Source: Mangifera indica (lineage: Eukaryota > Streptophyta > Magnoliopsida > Sapindales > Anacardiaceae). From it: a stretch of 64,000 bases of DNA. Location: NCBI RefSeq assembly GCF_011075055.1, contig NC_058145.1, positions 13,079,894 to 13,143,893 on the forward strand, given 5' to 3'. Of the stretch, positions 30,301 through 42,500 are shown one piece after another (position 1 is the first letter of the stretch; each line of letters opens with the position of its first letter). The position numbers and the translations under genes are program-made. Under the pieces are notes generated by a model, which made no database searches, had not been told where the DNA came from, and saw nothing but the letters and a program-made list of their open reading frames with translations.

Positions 30301-33300
30301 TATGTATTAATAAACCCTTTTAAAATATATATATATATATATTTTAACGATAAGTCATTATTTAAACTAGGCTTTCAAAATAAACTCAATCATATTAAAT
30401 GTATGAAACTGTAAGTTTAGTAATAATCCTTATAATTATTATATCGAACAAATTAAAAATATTATTATATCATAAAAATCAAAAATTTAATTTTAAAATA
30501 TCGTCATAAACTATTTAAATTTTTACTCTTTCATATTTTAAATCTCCACTATTGTGATTTATAATGTTATAGGCTATGCATAATAATGCTTACCTACAAT
30601 ATCCTACACAGGGCAATAATTGTCTTTTTCTTGGAAGAACATGGGAATATTGAAGGTGGGGTTTCTTCTTCCGGTGAAAAGTTGATTTTTAGGAACAATA
30701 AAGATAATGAAAATGGCTCTGCCCAACATTTTTATAAAGGACAAATGGGGTCGACTAGAAGAAACAGTTTTCCCACTAGAAATTGAGTGATTCAGTGACC
30801 ATGTTGTTAATGTGTTATCAACCTCCTTGTCACATTGGATGTGAAATATGTAATGGCAATGACTTTATTTTATACATCAATAAGAATAGTTGCTTTCCAT
30901 TTGTAGTCAAATAGGTTCATCCTTGATATTCCCCTTAATTTGGGTAGTGAACGGAGAAGTTTTCAATTTTTTAGGCAGTTAAATGTCATTATCTTATTAT
31001 AAAATAAAATTTGAAGTATTGTATTCTTTACTATGAATCTTATGATAAATAAAAGGTTAGGATTATATGTTGTTCCACGTTTTGAAGGCGTGAATTCGGT
31101 TGGTTGGATATTTAAAACGAATAATTTTTTAACTTTCATGACATTATTTTGTAATAATATAAAACAATTGCTTTATTTTATATGATAACATTGCCCTATC
31201 ATCATATCATTGAATGTATTATAATAGTTAAATAAAAAATTAATAAAATTAATAGAATATTAGAAATCCAAGTTTTACCGCATTTGTAAAATCCTGGAAT
31301 TTATTACTTTACAACAAAAAAAAACATTATAACAGTCAAATTCTGTCATAAAGATTGTTCTTGCAAGCATTGAATAATCGTTTTGGTCTATTTGATTTTT
31401 TGGACTACTAAGGGCAACTTGCTAAGCTCAACTAGAGTGGGTCCGTGTCATGCAGTATCATTTGTGGTGCCTTTGGCCTTGCCATTTCCATTACAAAAGG
31501 CAAATCGGGAGGTCTCTCCTTTGGTCGTGGTTGGTACTCGTCAGATCGATGAAGAAAATGGACGTTTGTGTCACTCAAGTCTTAGTGCAATAACATGGCC
31601 TCGCTGTGAAAGATTCAACCTGAGAGGATGTTGATGTGATTAAAACATTTTATAGATACAAAAACGAAATCATGATGTGATTGAATGATTTTAGATTAAA
31701 AATAAAATAATCTTATTATATGATAACAAATTATCTGCATATCCAGTTATATACTTAAATGTGTATACTCTGTCATTGTTCTTACAGTTAAATTAGTTGA
31801 AGTCTTACTAGTATTAGAAGTATTTATAGCAGTAGGAGTCAGAGAAGACAATAAAAAGCTGTATATCCTTTCGCTGTAATTAGGAAAAATCAATAAAACC
31901 AAATTCTCATCTCCGCCCCTTTCATTCTCTTCTGCATCTTCTTTCCTTATGGAGATTCTGTTCAACACAAGTCTAACAATAAATATATAAATATATGAAA
32001 AACTAGAGTTATAACTAGTTAACGACAGCATTGCTTTATATAAAACACAAAAAAAGCAAGTGATCAAAATCATTCCAATGTTTGAAAAATTATGAACCAT
32101 CACTTATATATATTTAGTTTGGTAGATGACCCATTGAAGCCTGTAGTGTAGCACTTTAATATTTGACTCCTGTGGGTGAATTTCGACATCAATATATGGT
32201 CGGTTTCTCAACTAATAAGAGCCTTCAAGTTTTTATCTAAACTTTGGTGGGGAGTTGATAAAGCGAAAAAGGGAGGAGGACCTAAGAGTGGTCAATTTCC
32301 TGTAAAGATAAAGAACAATCAAGCATTACTGTCACTTTCGTGGCTGTATTTTCATGCAAAAGCTAGTTATAGCGGTAGAAAAAGGAGCAACTGATAATGA
32401 TCATCAACCTGTCTCTAACACTACAAATTCAACATTTAGTTCCTCGACGGGTCAACTTCTTTATTGGAATTATGCACATTTGCTCAAGATTTTCACAATG
32501 AAAACCCTAGCACTTGCTTGCACTTGGAGTTGCAGGGGCCACAGAGAAGACTTGCAGCTTCGGTTCGCTGCACTTCCATGATCTTGACAGCTATCAACTT
32601 CATTATATCTCAGAACATCCCAAATTCCAATCATAAAATTTCAAAGTGGCAATTTACGGTTCACTGTGGACTTCACGACTTTTCGCCGCATAAGTTTGCT
32701 TTCATAGCCATGAGAGTTGGTTGGAACTAAGAACATTTACTTGAAATATCAATATTTGATGCTTCTGAGGAGGCTACTAGCAAATAACAAGCTCTTCTTT
32801 TTCTTACTAATTGAAATGATCCAAAAGACCTGCCATATCTATGTTTCCACCAATGGAAATGGAGAATAGGCCCAGTATTTCAATCTCAGCAAGAAAGTAA
32901 GGTCCTTCTGAGATGAGACTTCACCCTCGACCCCAATACACTTGTTTAAAGTAGCCCATTGAGAAAAAGCACCAGAGCTCAATTATTTTTCGATGATGAG
33001 CCTCTCACAATCCAGCCTGGAAGAGTTTGGACTCAGGCTTATGATAAGTGATATGAAACTTGGAACAACTAAGCTTGTCGTTAGCACAGGTTGGCTATGT
33101 GCTAGCTCCTTGGAAGAGTTTCGACTTATGACTTATGATAAGTGATGTAATTTGAAACTTGGGAGAACCAAACTCAATACTGATGCGATTTGGTTATATG
33201 CTGGAGTTCTGTTACAATTGGACTAATATTGCAATATACATCACCACTTGTGCTGTAAAATTGCGGTGTGGTTTTAATATCAAATAATAGAAATCTTAAG

Positions 33301-33554
33301 AGTCATAAGTCAAATATAAATTATATACTAAAAACTTATACTTTTCAATATAAGATCTAAGTTTCATACTTTAAACTTGAGATTTTATCATTAAGTTGGT
33401 ATACTATTAAATTAATTTGATAATTTTAGCATATGCACATACTTTTTATATATTAGAATTTAACAGAGTATATTAAGACACGTCTTACTCTGTCTAATAC
33501 ATCTTCAATGTTTTGTTTATAAAAAGCATTTCACGCTTAATATAAACACTAATA
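27340..33554. other. 6-kb gene-poor stretch
   Basis: No supported gene. Palindromic AT-rich MITE copies lie at about 28498-28650 and 31640-31770. Around 29940-30250 a segment (TATAAATATGTGATGTAAAC, then ATCTTGAATCAATGAAAATC) resembles the end of a copia-type LTR, but no partner was found. Bases 32225-33050 are partly repeated at 38448-38880. An imperfect direct duplication of about 95 bases occupies 33014-33107 and 33109-33206. Open frames at 31383-31634 and 32354-32730 show no family. Confidence 0.45.
27409..27415 (-). promoter_or_regulatory. Candidate TATA box of the CMF gene
   Basis: The minus strand reads CATAAATAC about 70 bases upstream of the ATG, giving a predicted transcript start near 27380. 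Upstream open frames that begin at 27497 or 27514 would then lie outside the transcript. Confidence 0.4.
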
Positions 33555-34466
33555 CTAATAAGAGATTGCCAAAAGTGCTTGTGATAGCTTCTCATAGAGG
33601 AAACCATTTGCTTTAGAGTCATCTGCGGACCAAACAAATATACCATTGAGTTCGTTTTGACTCCTTAGCATAATGCAGGCTTCAAAGAACCCTTCATTTG
33701 GTGATAGACCCCTGCTTCCATCACTAATAAAGCTTACCAGGACCTTACCACCATCATAATTTGCGCTTTGCGTCTTGAAGTAATTCATAAACTGAGTAAC
33801 ATTGGTTCCCTCATCATAAGCATAAAACTGGAAGTTGACATAATCTATCAGGTGACCATGATTTTTCCACAAGGTCATGTAATGGCTCTGAATTTGGTCG
33901 TTGTCGAATGGAGCTATTGAAGCAAAAGAGATTATCCCATTATTCTTGAGCGTTTTTATAAGGGACCCAATGCATTCAGAAAACGTATTAGGATCAGCAT
34001 TGAAGTGTTCATAGTCAATGTCGATGCCGTCCAAATTGTATTGTTGGATGACGCTTGTGAGTGAAGAAACAGCATTGGAGACCCAGGAGTCCACTGAGGA
34101 AGGGTTGAAGTAAGCGTTTTGATTACCCACGGTGTTTCCTCCAAGGCTCACTGCAACTTTGACATTTGAATACCGGCTTTTGATGGAAGAAACTTGTGAA
34201 GGGCTAAGATTATCGGAGTCCCAGAAGACGTTGAATTTTCCATTGGTGGGTGACGGAGAGTTTGAGGTGTTGTAGTCGATGGCAAAAGAGAGAATAAAGT
34301 GGAATTCAACGTTTGAGTTAATAGGAACATCGCTGAATTTGACATTGTTAAATTCAGCTCCTATGTATTCTCTAAAGAGGTTTGAGTTCTTTGGGGTCGA
34401 TGCATTGCAGGGGAAAAGAAATTGAAAAGTGAGAAGGGCAATGCAGAGAACTTTGATGAGTTCCAT
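33555..34466 (-). CDS. GH18 chitinase-like protein (class IIIb/TBC type), copy A
   Basis: A single-exon protein of 303 residues with an N-terminal signal peptide (about 1-22) ending before STPKNSNLF. It belongs to the plant GH18 group that includes tulip bulb chitinase and chitinase 2-like proteins. The beta-3 SLGG (107-110) and the catalytic signature LDGIDIDYE (acid Glu at about 153) are intact, so chitinase or related N-acetylglucosaminidase-type hydrolysis is possible; some family members are storage-like and inactive. It is probably secreted to the apoplast or vacuole. The ATG at 34466 gives a good signal peptide. It forms a same-strand pair with copy B, about 1.5 kb away. Confidence 0.92.
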   Translation of the reverse strand: MELIKVLCIALLTFQFLFPCNASTPKNSNLFREYIGAEFNNVKFSDVPINSNVEFHFILSFAIDYNTSNSPSPTNGKFNVFWDSDNLSPSQVSSIKSRYSNVKVAVSLGGNTVGNQNAYFNPSSVDSWVSNAVSSLTSVIQQYNLDGIDIDYEHFNADPNTFSECIGSLIKTLKNNGIISFASIAPFDNDQIQSHYMTLWKNHGHLIDYVNFQFYAYDEGTNVTQFMNYFKTQSANYDGGKVLVSFISDGSRGLSPNEGFFEACIMLRSQNELNGIFVWSADDSKANGFLYEKLSQALLAISY

Positions 34467-35918
34467 TGCAATTGAAGATTAGATTTGAGGTGTAGCCTTT
34501 AGCTGAAATGAATTGTCTGATTAGATGTTATTATATACATTTTTTAACTTTTGAATTCATACTCTAATATTGTTGTTTATTGGCCGTCATAGAAAGCATT
34601 GTATCTTCCAGTCAAGGACGGCAATCCTGAGGACCGCTGTGAGAGGGCAAAATGGGCAGCCAAGTGGCATTGCAGCAGAGAAACAGTTAAAGCGGCAGGT
34701 GATCCTGCAACAGAATCTACAGCATTCATCCAAGTGGAAGCACAGCTCAACAATATTATGATAAGAAGGTTGCCCATCAAGTTTGTAAATTGTATAGGAA
34801 ATTTCCGGAAAGATGAAAATTGATTCTTCAGTGCACCTTTTTTCTTTTCCCTTTCCTCTCAGCAACTTCACCTAGCATAACAGCTCTGAAAACTTTCAAT
34901 CCTCACTACCACAATTTGAAGTAAGGGCAACTCACCAAATACTTGTCTTTATGAGTAATCTTATATAACAGAGAAACGAAAATGTGAAAACACATTTTTT
35001 AAAAAATATAAAAAACAGAAATATAAAAGAAACTTATAAATATAAAAAATATAAATTTTTTTATAAATATAAAATTTTTATAATAAAAATATAAAAAATT
35101 ATATAATATAAAAATAAATAATTAAAAAAATAAGAAAAAGAATGATACGATAAAATGAAATCATAAAACACTTTGTAAATTGTTCTTACATAAACATATA
35201 TAGATATTAAAGAAAAAAATAACAATTCACATTAATCTATATAACATATCAGGGAGAAGATGAGTAACACACAAAAAAAAGGAGAGAAGATAAGAAACAC
35301 GATGGAAAGTGGAGAGAAATGAATTTAGAATGAGATATGGGGACACTTAAGGTTTGAGAATGTAAAAACGTATGTTTAATCAATTTCAAAAATTTTCTTT
35401 TAATTGGAATGCATTTAAAAATTTTCAAAATGCCTTCAAAACGTTTCGTATCAGTTTTGAGGCGTTTCGAAAATAGAAATATTTTCGAAACTTAGACAAG
35501 CAGCCCACGGTGATGAGTTTCCGTGCTTCCTAGCAGTAATCTATGGTTGATTACTACATGGCTGACATGTCTGTCAGTCCAAAAGACATAATAATGCCAT
35601 AATAGTGTTCTTAATAAATATACCATAAATATAAGTTCTTCAATTGTGCAGAAAGGCAACCAGCAAAATGCACAAACTTTTTGATTCATAGTGAGAAGAA
35701 CAGGGTGCAGACCAATCGGCTATGTGAAAAATTTCAGATTCTTTAAGTGGCATGAGTAATCAGGAGAAAATTCAAGAATGAATTTGAGATAGAAAGGCGA
35801 CCATAATACTGAGAAGGCATATACTGCTTATTGATACAAAAGTCCTCCACGGACTTTCAATTATTTTGAGCAAAGTAATATTTAAGGTGTAATTGAGAAG
35901 TTGTTACTCTGCTTGAAA
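34467..35918. other. Spacer between the two GH18 genes
   Basis: Holds the promoter of copy A and the 3' flank of copy B. A plus-strand frame at 34599-34823 (74 codons) has balanced composition but no family and overlaps equally long frames on the other strand. The segment 34960-35500 is A/T-rich with possible inverted ends rich in CGTTTC/GAAACG, perhaps an old transposon. Confidence 0.4.
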
Positions 35919-36836
35919 CTAGTGCGGATTTGCAAGTAATGCTTGTGATTCCTTCTCATAGCGGAAACCATTTGCCTTGGAGTCATCTGCACACCAAACA
36001 AAGATACCATGAAGTTTGTTCTGATTCTTGAGTCTACTGCAGGCAGTAAAGAAGCCATCATCTGGTGTTAAACCGCGGCTCCCATCACTCAGAAAGCTCA
36101 CCAACACCTTGCCGCCATTATAATTAGAGCTCTGTGTCATGAAGTAATTCATAAACTGAGATACAGTGGTTCCTTTATCATAAGCGTAGAATTGGAAGTT
36201 GACATAATCGATTAGGTGACCATAATTCTTCCACAAGGCCAGGTAACGATTTTGAACTTGTTCATCATCATATGGAGCAATTGAGGCAAATGAGATAACT
36301 TTATTTCTTTTGAGGGTTGATATAAGCAGTCCAATGCACTCAGAAAAGGTATGAGAATCACCTTTGAAGTGCTCATAATCAATATCGATTCCATCCAGAT
36401 TATACTCCTTGATGATATGTGTTAGAGAAGAAACAGCATTTGATACCCATGAGTCTACTGAAGAAGGACTAAAGTAAGCAAAACGACTTCCCACTGTATC
36501 ACCTCCGAGGCTCAAGGCCACTTTAACATTCGAATGGAGTCTCTTGATGGAAGAAACTTCAGTGGGACTAAGATTGCCAGAGTCCCAGAAGATGTTGAAT
36601 TTTCCATTGGTAGGAGAGGGAGAACTTGAGGTGTCATAGTCTATGGCAAAAGAGAGAATGAAGTGGAACTCAACATTTGGGTTAATAGGAACATCAGTGA
36701 ATCTGACACTCTTAAACATTGCTCCTATATACTCTCTGAAAAGCTTTGAGTTTGTAGGAGCTGCTTGCATTAATCTAGTGTTGGGGAGAGAAGCTTGTAC
36801 AATGACAAGGGTAGTGAAAAGCTTGGAGATCTCCAT
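35919..36836 (-). CDS. GH18 chitinase-like protein (class IIIb/TBC type), copy B
   Basis: A single-exon GH18 protein of 305 residues. The open frame runs 49 codons further upstream, but the ATG at 36836 aligns with the start of copy A and gives [15 protein letters not shown], a signal peptide; I use it. The catalytic LDGIDIDYE (Glu at about 155) and the SLGG strand are intact. The two copies align almost without gaps and share most residues, including [20 protein letters not shown] and [14 protein letters not shown], so they arose by local duplication. Differences are concentrated at the N-terminus and in the surface loop after the catalytic strand. Substrate is not predictable from sequence alone. 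Confidence 0.92.
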   Translation of the reverse strand: MEISKLFTTLVIVQASLPNTRLMQAAPTNSKLFREYIGAMFKSVRFTDVPINPNVEFHFILSFAIDYDTSSSPSPTNGKFNIFWDSGNLSPTEVSSIKRLHSNVKVALSLGGDTVGSRFAYFSPSSVDSWVSNAVSSLTHIIKEYNLDGIDIDYEHFKGDSHTFSECIGLLISTLKRNKVISFASIAPYDDEQVQNRYLALWKNYGHLIDYVNFQFYAYDKGTTVSQFMNYFMTQSSNYNGGKVLVSFLSDGSRGLTPDDGFFTACSRLKNQNKLHGIFVWCADDSKANGFRYEKESQALLANPH

Positions 36837-39003
36837 TGCTATGAGTGAAATATGGGATATTATATATGGGTTTGTTGTCGCAGAATGAAAAGGAAAGACG
36901 AAGCACTGCAAATATTGAAACGGAAAAGAACAGAGCAATACAGACATGAAGTATGAAGAAATAAAATAAAGGAGAAGAGTCAAAGACTTTTATTTGACGA
37001 AATTTTGTATGATATTAGTCCAATAAAACTAAGCCGCCTATATGGACCGATAAATATTATTCGACGGAGCTAACTGGACCTTTGTCAGCGCCCAAGTGGC
37101 CAATCGTTTTGCTCCAATTTCTTCATCAGATAAGATATTCTAATTCTTGTGGCAGAGGATTGTGACAACCATTAGATAAAGATTTTTACCTAACTGAAAC
37201 AATAGCGACATGAATATTGTCGGTTAGTCAAAGTTGCTTTAAAGAATATTCGTCTTTTGGGAAAAACAGAGAAAAATATATGCCAAAAGATAAGGACCAA
37301 GGCCAACAGAATGAGGGGCCTAACCTACATGCCAAGGTATTTCCAGGAAATTGTTAAGGTATCCATGCAAAGATCGATAACTTCACAATAAAAAATTTTA
37401 ATTTGCAAATAATTATTTTAAAAAATATTAAAACTTTTTTAAATTTAAAATTCCACATATATATATATATATTTATTTTATCTTTATCTTTTTAAATAAA
37501 TATATCAATATATATTAATAATATATATATATCATATTATAAGATATATACGTTATTATATTATATTAATTTGATATATTTTATAATATATATTATTTTT
37601 TATTAAAATATATGTTATATATCATATGATGTTAATAATCATAAATAACTTTATTAGGATTAACAATTAAGTTTAAACACACTATTAAATTTGAGCAATC
37701 GATGTATATTTTATGCTTTCCTCTGCATGAGAATCCTGCACATCAAGGATAAGGGAGTACCAGCAGTGCGGTTGAATCAAGGGTTCCCAAAGAAAAACCT
37801 ACAAAAAAGACACGTGATACAAGAAAAATATTATTTTATTATTAATAGCCGAAGGATGACGGCAGAGGAAAAGTGAATTACGATATTTTCGAATTATTAA
37901 AAAAGTCAAAATGCGTTCTCAAGAATGGTCCACACACAATACCCTTATAGCGTGGGAATCAATGTTTCGCCTGTTCTCAACTAATGATGTTAGCCTTAAA
38001 GTGCGTTTGGTTGAGAGAATTTATTATTATTTTAATAATTTATTTTTTATTTTTTATTTAATTTATCAATAATAAAAGATTACAGTAATTTTTATTATCA
38101 ATACTGATGTGACAGATAATATAAGTGATAATCTGATTACCACTTTTACCTTAGGTATTTAAAGATTATTGAGGTAATCTTAAGTTTATTATAGAAAAAT
38201 TATTATTTATTAATTTTTTAAGATAAAAATAAATTTATTTTTAATTAATATGACAAATAATATAAAAAATATTTAAAAATAATTATATTTAATAACATTT
38301 AAGTAAAATAATTTACTAGTAATTTTTTATTATTAAATTTTATCAAACATAATAATCATTTATACCCAGTAATCTTATAAGTAATCTATTTTCAAGATAA
38401 TCTTTCTATTTTAGTAATCAAATATTACCCAAATCAAACACCTCCTTCAGGTTTTTATCTAAACTCGGTGGGGAGTTGACAAAAAGTGAGTGGCCAATTT
38501 CGTTTAAAGATAAGAAATAATATGCATTACAGTCACTTTCATGGCTGTATTTTCATGTGAAGGCCGGTTATAGCAGTAGAAAAAGGAGAAACGGATAATA
38601 ATTGCCAGTCTATCTCTAAATGCTATAAATTTAATATCAATAAAATTATATATGTATAAATAATAAATATAATTTTATATATAAATAATATATTATTATA
38701 TAATATATAAATTTATATTCATTATTATTTAGTCTGTCAACCTTATGCCTGGGTCAACTTTAATCATTTTCTAAGATGAGGTTTCTACCTAGTAGAAGCA
38801 CCACAGAGCTCGATAATTTTGCGATGCTGACCCTCTCAAGATCCAGCCTAGAAGAGTTTTAAATCTTTTAGTCCACTTATAACGGTCGAATGTTACAATA
38901 AACGTAGCTCGTAACGCCGTCACTGCCGGCTCGAAAGCCAACCACGCCGTTTAACGCCCTTAAAACTTTTAGTTCTGTTTTTGAACTTTTTGTTTTTTGT
39001 ACT
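36837..39003. other. Intergenic DNA with AT-rich repeats and a MITE
   Basis: The copy B promoter lies at the start. Bases 37390-37690 are an AT-rich repeat sharing words, in inverse orientation, with 24650-24930. A MITE candidate spans 37997-38445. Bases 38448-38625 and about 38795-38880 repeat parts of 32225-33050 in the same orientation. A short palindromic AT-rich MITE copy sits near 38635-38720. Confidence 0.5.
37997..38445. mobile_element. MITE candidate with GTGTTTGRTT-type ends
   Basis: The left end reads GTGCGTTTGGTTGAGAG and the right end CCCAAATCAAACACCTCC, an imperfect inverted pair around an AT-rich core with no coding region. Ends of this type are common in plant hAT- or MULE-derived MITEs. 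The target duplication is not clear. Confidence 0.5.
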
Positions 39004-39011
39004 TATAAATA
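39004..39011 (+). promoter_or_regulatory. TATA box of the kinesin-5 locus
   Basis: TATAAATA lies about 500 bases upstream of the first ATG. A donor at 39164 (GCT/GTAAGT) and an acceptor at 39451-39452 would remove a leader intron, so the promoter layout of a working gene is still visible. Confidence 0.5.
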
Positions 39012-39511
39012 GATACAAATAAATTGATCGCCATTGATTCACTCACTCTCACAAGCTTACTCTTTCTCAATAGAATCTTATAGCTCTCTCAGAAAAATTG
39101 TCGCCATTGATTTAAAGAATATCGTCAACTTATCCAAAGGCCGGCATTTCTTGCTTCATTGCTGTAAGTTTTATCGAAAGCTTCTGATTTTATTATGAAT
39201 CGATCCGTTAAGTTTTGATCGATATGTTCTTGTATCTGTTTTAAGCAAAATAATTTTCTCACATTGTACTTTTCTCTACATTTTTTGTTTCTGAGTTGAC
39301 TGAGTGAGTAGTTACTTGGAGTGAATTTATTTTTTTGAGATTCACTCAACAACGTCGTTGCATGTGAAATATTTTGATGTTTATTTTTTGTTGTTGAGCT
39401 AATATATGGTGAATTTGTGTTTTTACATGTAAGTTTCTTTTGTTTTGATTAGAGTTGAATTGAGTCAGTGAGATTTACCTGATTATGAGATACAAGTGTG
39501 TAGGAAAAGGA

Positions 39512-42500
39512 ATGGATTCTTCTCAGATACAGCAGAGGAGAGGAGGTTTGGTGTCATTATCACCATCACAGACACCACATTCAAGTGATAAATCCGCACG
39601 AGATCTCCGATCTAACGATTCCAGTTCAAGTAAACATGATAAAGATAAAGGTGTAAACGTAAGATAATTTCAAATTGTTTTGATCGATGTGTTGTTAAAC
39701 CTACATTTGAGTTTTCATATTGTTTGTTTTATGAATTTTTAAGGCCGTTGAATGTGGATGAAATAAGAGTACACACACCCATGATAATTTCTTGTCATGA
39801 GACTAGACGAGAAGTTTCTGCTATCCAGAATATTGCTAACAAGCAGATTGATAGAACCTTTCTGTTTGACAAGGTTTGCTTTTGCTTCTTCAATTCATTT
39901 GATCAGTGGTTGTTTGCTCTGTTGCGAGTATGAATCTTATGTATTTTGTTTAGATCTTTGGCCCAATGTCCCAGCAAAAGGACTTGTATGATGTGGCAGT
40001 ATCACCTATTGTATATGAAGTTCTTGAGGGGTATAACTGACACTATATTTGCTTACGGTCAGACTGGAACTGGGAAAACATACACAATGGAAGGAGCGGC
40101 AAGGAAGAAGGTTTGATAAATTTGATTATTAACAATATAATATTTTGAGTTATATTGTATACATTTGTGACTGAACCTATTTGGTTTCTGTAGGATGGAG
40201 AATTTCCAAGTGATGCAGGTGTTATCCCAAGAGCTGTTAAACAAATCTTTGACATACTGGAAGCTCAGAATGCTGAGTACAGCATGAAAGTTACATTTCT
40301 AGAGCTGTGTAATGGGGAGATATCTGATCTTTTGGCCCTAGAGGAAACTTCAAAATTTACAGATGATAAATCTAAAAAGCCTATAGCTCTTATGGAAGAT
40401 GGAAAAGGAGGTGTTTTTGTTAGAGGCTTGGAAGAAGAGATTGTGACTACCGCCAATGAAATTTACAAAATCCTGGAAAAAAGGTTCTGCAAAAAGGCAA
40501 ACTGCAGAGACTCTTCTTAACAAACAAAGTAGTCGTTCTCATTCGATATTTTCAATTACAATTCACATAAAGGAGTTTAGTCCAGAAGGTGAAGAGATGA
40601 TCAAGTGCGGAAAGCTTAATCTTGTTGACCTTGCTGGTTCTGAGAATATATCACGTTCTGGTGCAAGAGAGGTATGTCATGGTTTCATCAATGTTGACTG
40701 TATACGACCACTAATGCAATTATGGTGGGAGCTCAGAAAAGTGTGCCTTCTTCAGTAATCTTACTACTGTTAGATTGTGCTTCTGGTTTATTTTTTACCT
40801 CTGATAGAAGAACTCACCTCTTTCAGGGCAGGGCAAGGGAAGCAGGAGAGATCAATAAAAGCTTGCTCACTCTTGGTCGTGTAATAAATACTCTTGTTGA
40901 GCACTCTGGCCATGTCCCTTACAGGTACAGATTATAGTTTATACAATGCATTCTTAGTGGCAGTTGGGCTGGGTTTGCAGATCCTGTGAGTTAGTTTGAT
41001 GCAAGCTATTTGCTCTTAATTTCAGGGATGGCAAACTAACAAGATTATTGAGAGATTCATTGGGAGGGAAAACAAAAACATGTATTATTGCTACAATATC
41101 ACCTTCCATCCATTGCATGGAGGAAACTCTCAGCACTCTAGATTATGCACACCGCGCCAAAAACATCAAGAATAAACTGGTGGTCTGTGGCCCTTTCATT
41201 ATTATTACATACACACTGGTTTTAGCAACTTGGTTTTTATGTTCTTAAGATAAATTTTCTTACATTCTGCTTATGGTTTTAATTTGTTTTTCAAATCAGA
41301 TTAATCAGAAGATGATGAAATCTGCAATGATGAAGGATCTGTATTCTGAAATTGACTGGCTCAAACAAGGTAGTTGGTTGCTTCTTGCAGATTTGACCCT
41401 AAGAATATCGATTAATTATTCTCAAATTATAGGGTTCTGAAATTAATTTGTATGATATTTGATGTTTCTTTTATGCTCTATCAGAGGTCTATGCTGCTAG
41501 GGAGAAAAATGGGATTTTCATACCAAGGGATTGTTATCTTCAAGAGGAAGCTGAGAAGAAGGTTCTGTTCCTTAATAATTTGTGTGATGCATTTATTGCC
41601 TGAGTTCAAATGTTGTGTTGGAGATTTTTTTAATTAATTCTTTTGCATCAGGCTTTCAATGCAGGCAATGGCTGAAAAAATAGAGCGCATGGAAATTGTA
41701 TTAGAATCCAAGGACAAGGTACATTTCTTTCAATGTCATATTTCCTTGCAGTTCTTTCAAGTTTCTATCTTTGAGTCGGCTCATTATTTCATCATTTGTG
41801 ATCAGCAAGTGATGGAACTCCAGGAACTCTACAATTCTCAGCTACTATTGACTGCAGAACTAAGTGAGAAGCTTGATATAACTGAGGTATTTTCACATTT
41901 GTGTGGTCAACCTGCAGACCTTTTTCTTTTTTTTTGGTCTATGCCACTTAACTTTTCTACTTTTTTAAGGTCCAATGACTAACCTCTCTTTTCCTTAAAA
42001 CTTCAGCAAAAACTTGAGGAAACTGAACATGCATTGTCTGATCTTGAAGAAAAGCACAGGCAGGCAAATGCAACAATTAAAGAAAAAGAATTTCTGATAT
42101 CCAATCTTCTCAAGTGTGGTGAGCCAACCATCATACTGTGCAGGACATTTTCACATTGCACTTTCTGTCTCGCTTCATAAATTGTATTGTTGGTAATGAG
42201 ACTGAAGAAAATATCTTGGGGTAGCACCCATCATATGTTCAATATTTTTAGAGTTGGATTTTGTGGAGACATTCATTTGTATACAAGTCAACTTTATAGG
42301 ATTGCTTTTGATAGATCTAATGAACTTTTATCAAGACATTGCAGAATCATTTATGTCAATCTTTTGGTTTGTGTAGTTTGACACTTTTGATACTAAGTAT
42401 TGCATTTTTAACAATATTATTGCCACTTTCTGACTAGCATATATTTTTAATTTTTCAGAAAAAGCACTAGTTGAGCGTGCATTTGAGCTTCATACAGAAC

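Noticed and set aside
34577..34871. Overlapping open frames on both strands between the two GH18 genes
   Set aside because: Three frames of similar length overlap, none with a family or splice context; most likely chance in a GC-richer segment.
35919..36983. Longer start for GH18 copy B, 49 codons upstream
   Set aside because: The added residues are not similar to copy A, and the ATG at 36836 aligns with the start of copy A and begins a normal signal peptide.
42118..42459. Apparent splice loss after LLK in kinesin-5 exon 11
   Set aside because: A GTGAG donor four bases later (after CTCAAGTGTG) restores the phase, giving LLKCEKALVERAFEL, so this site is not counted as damage.
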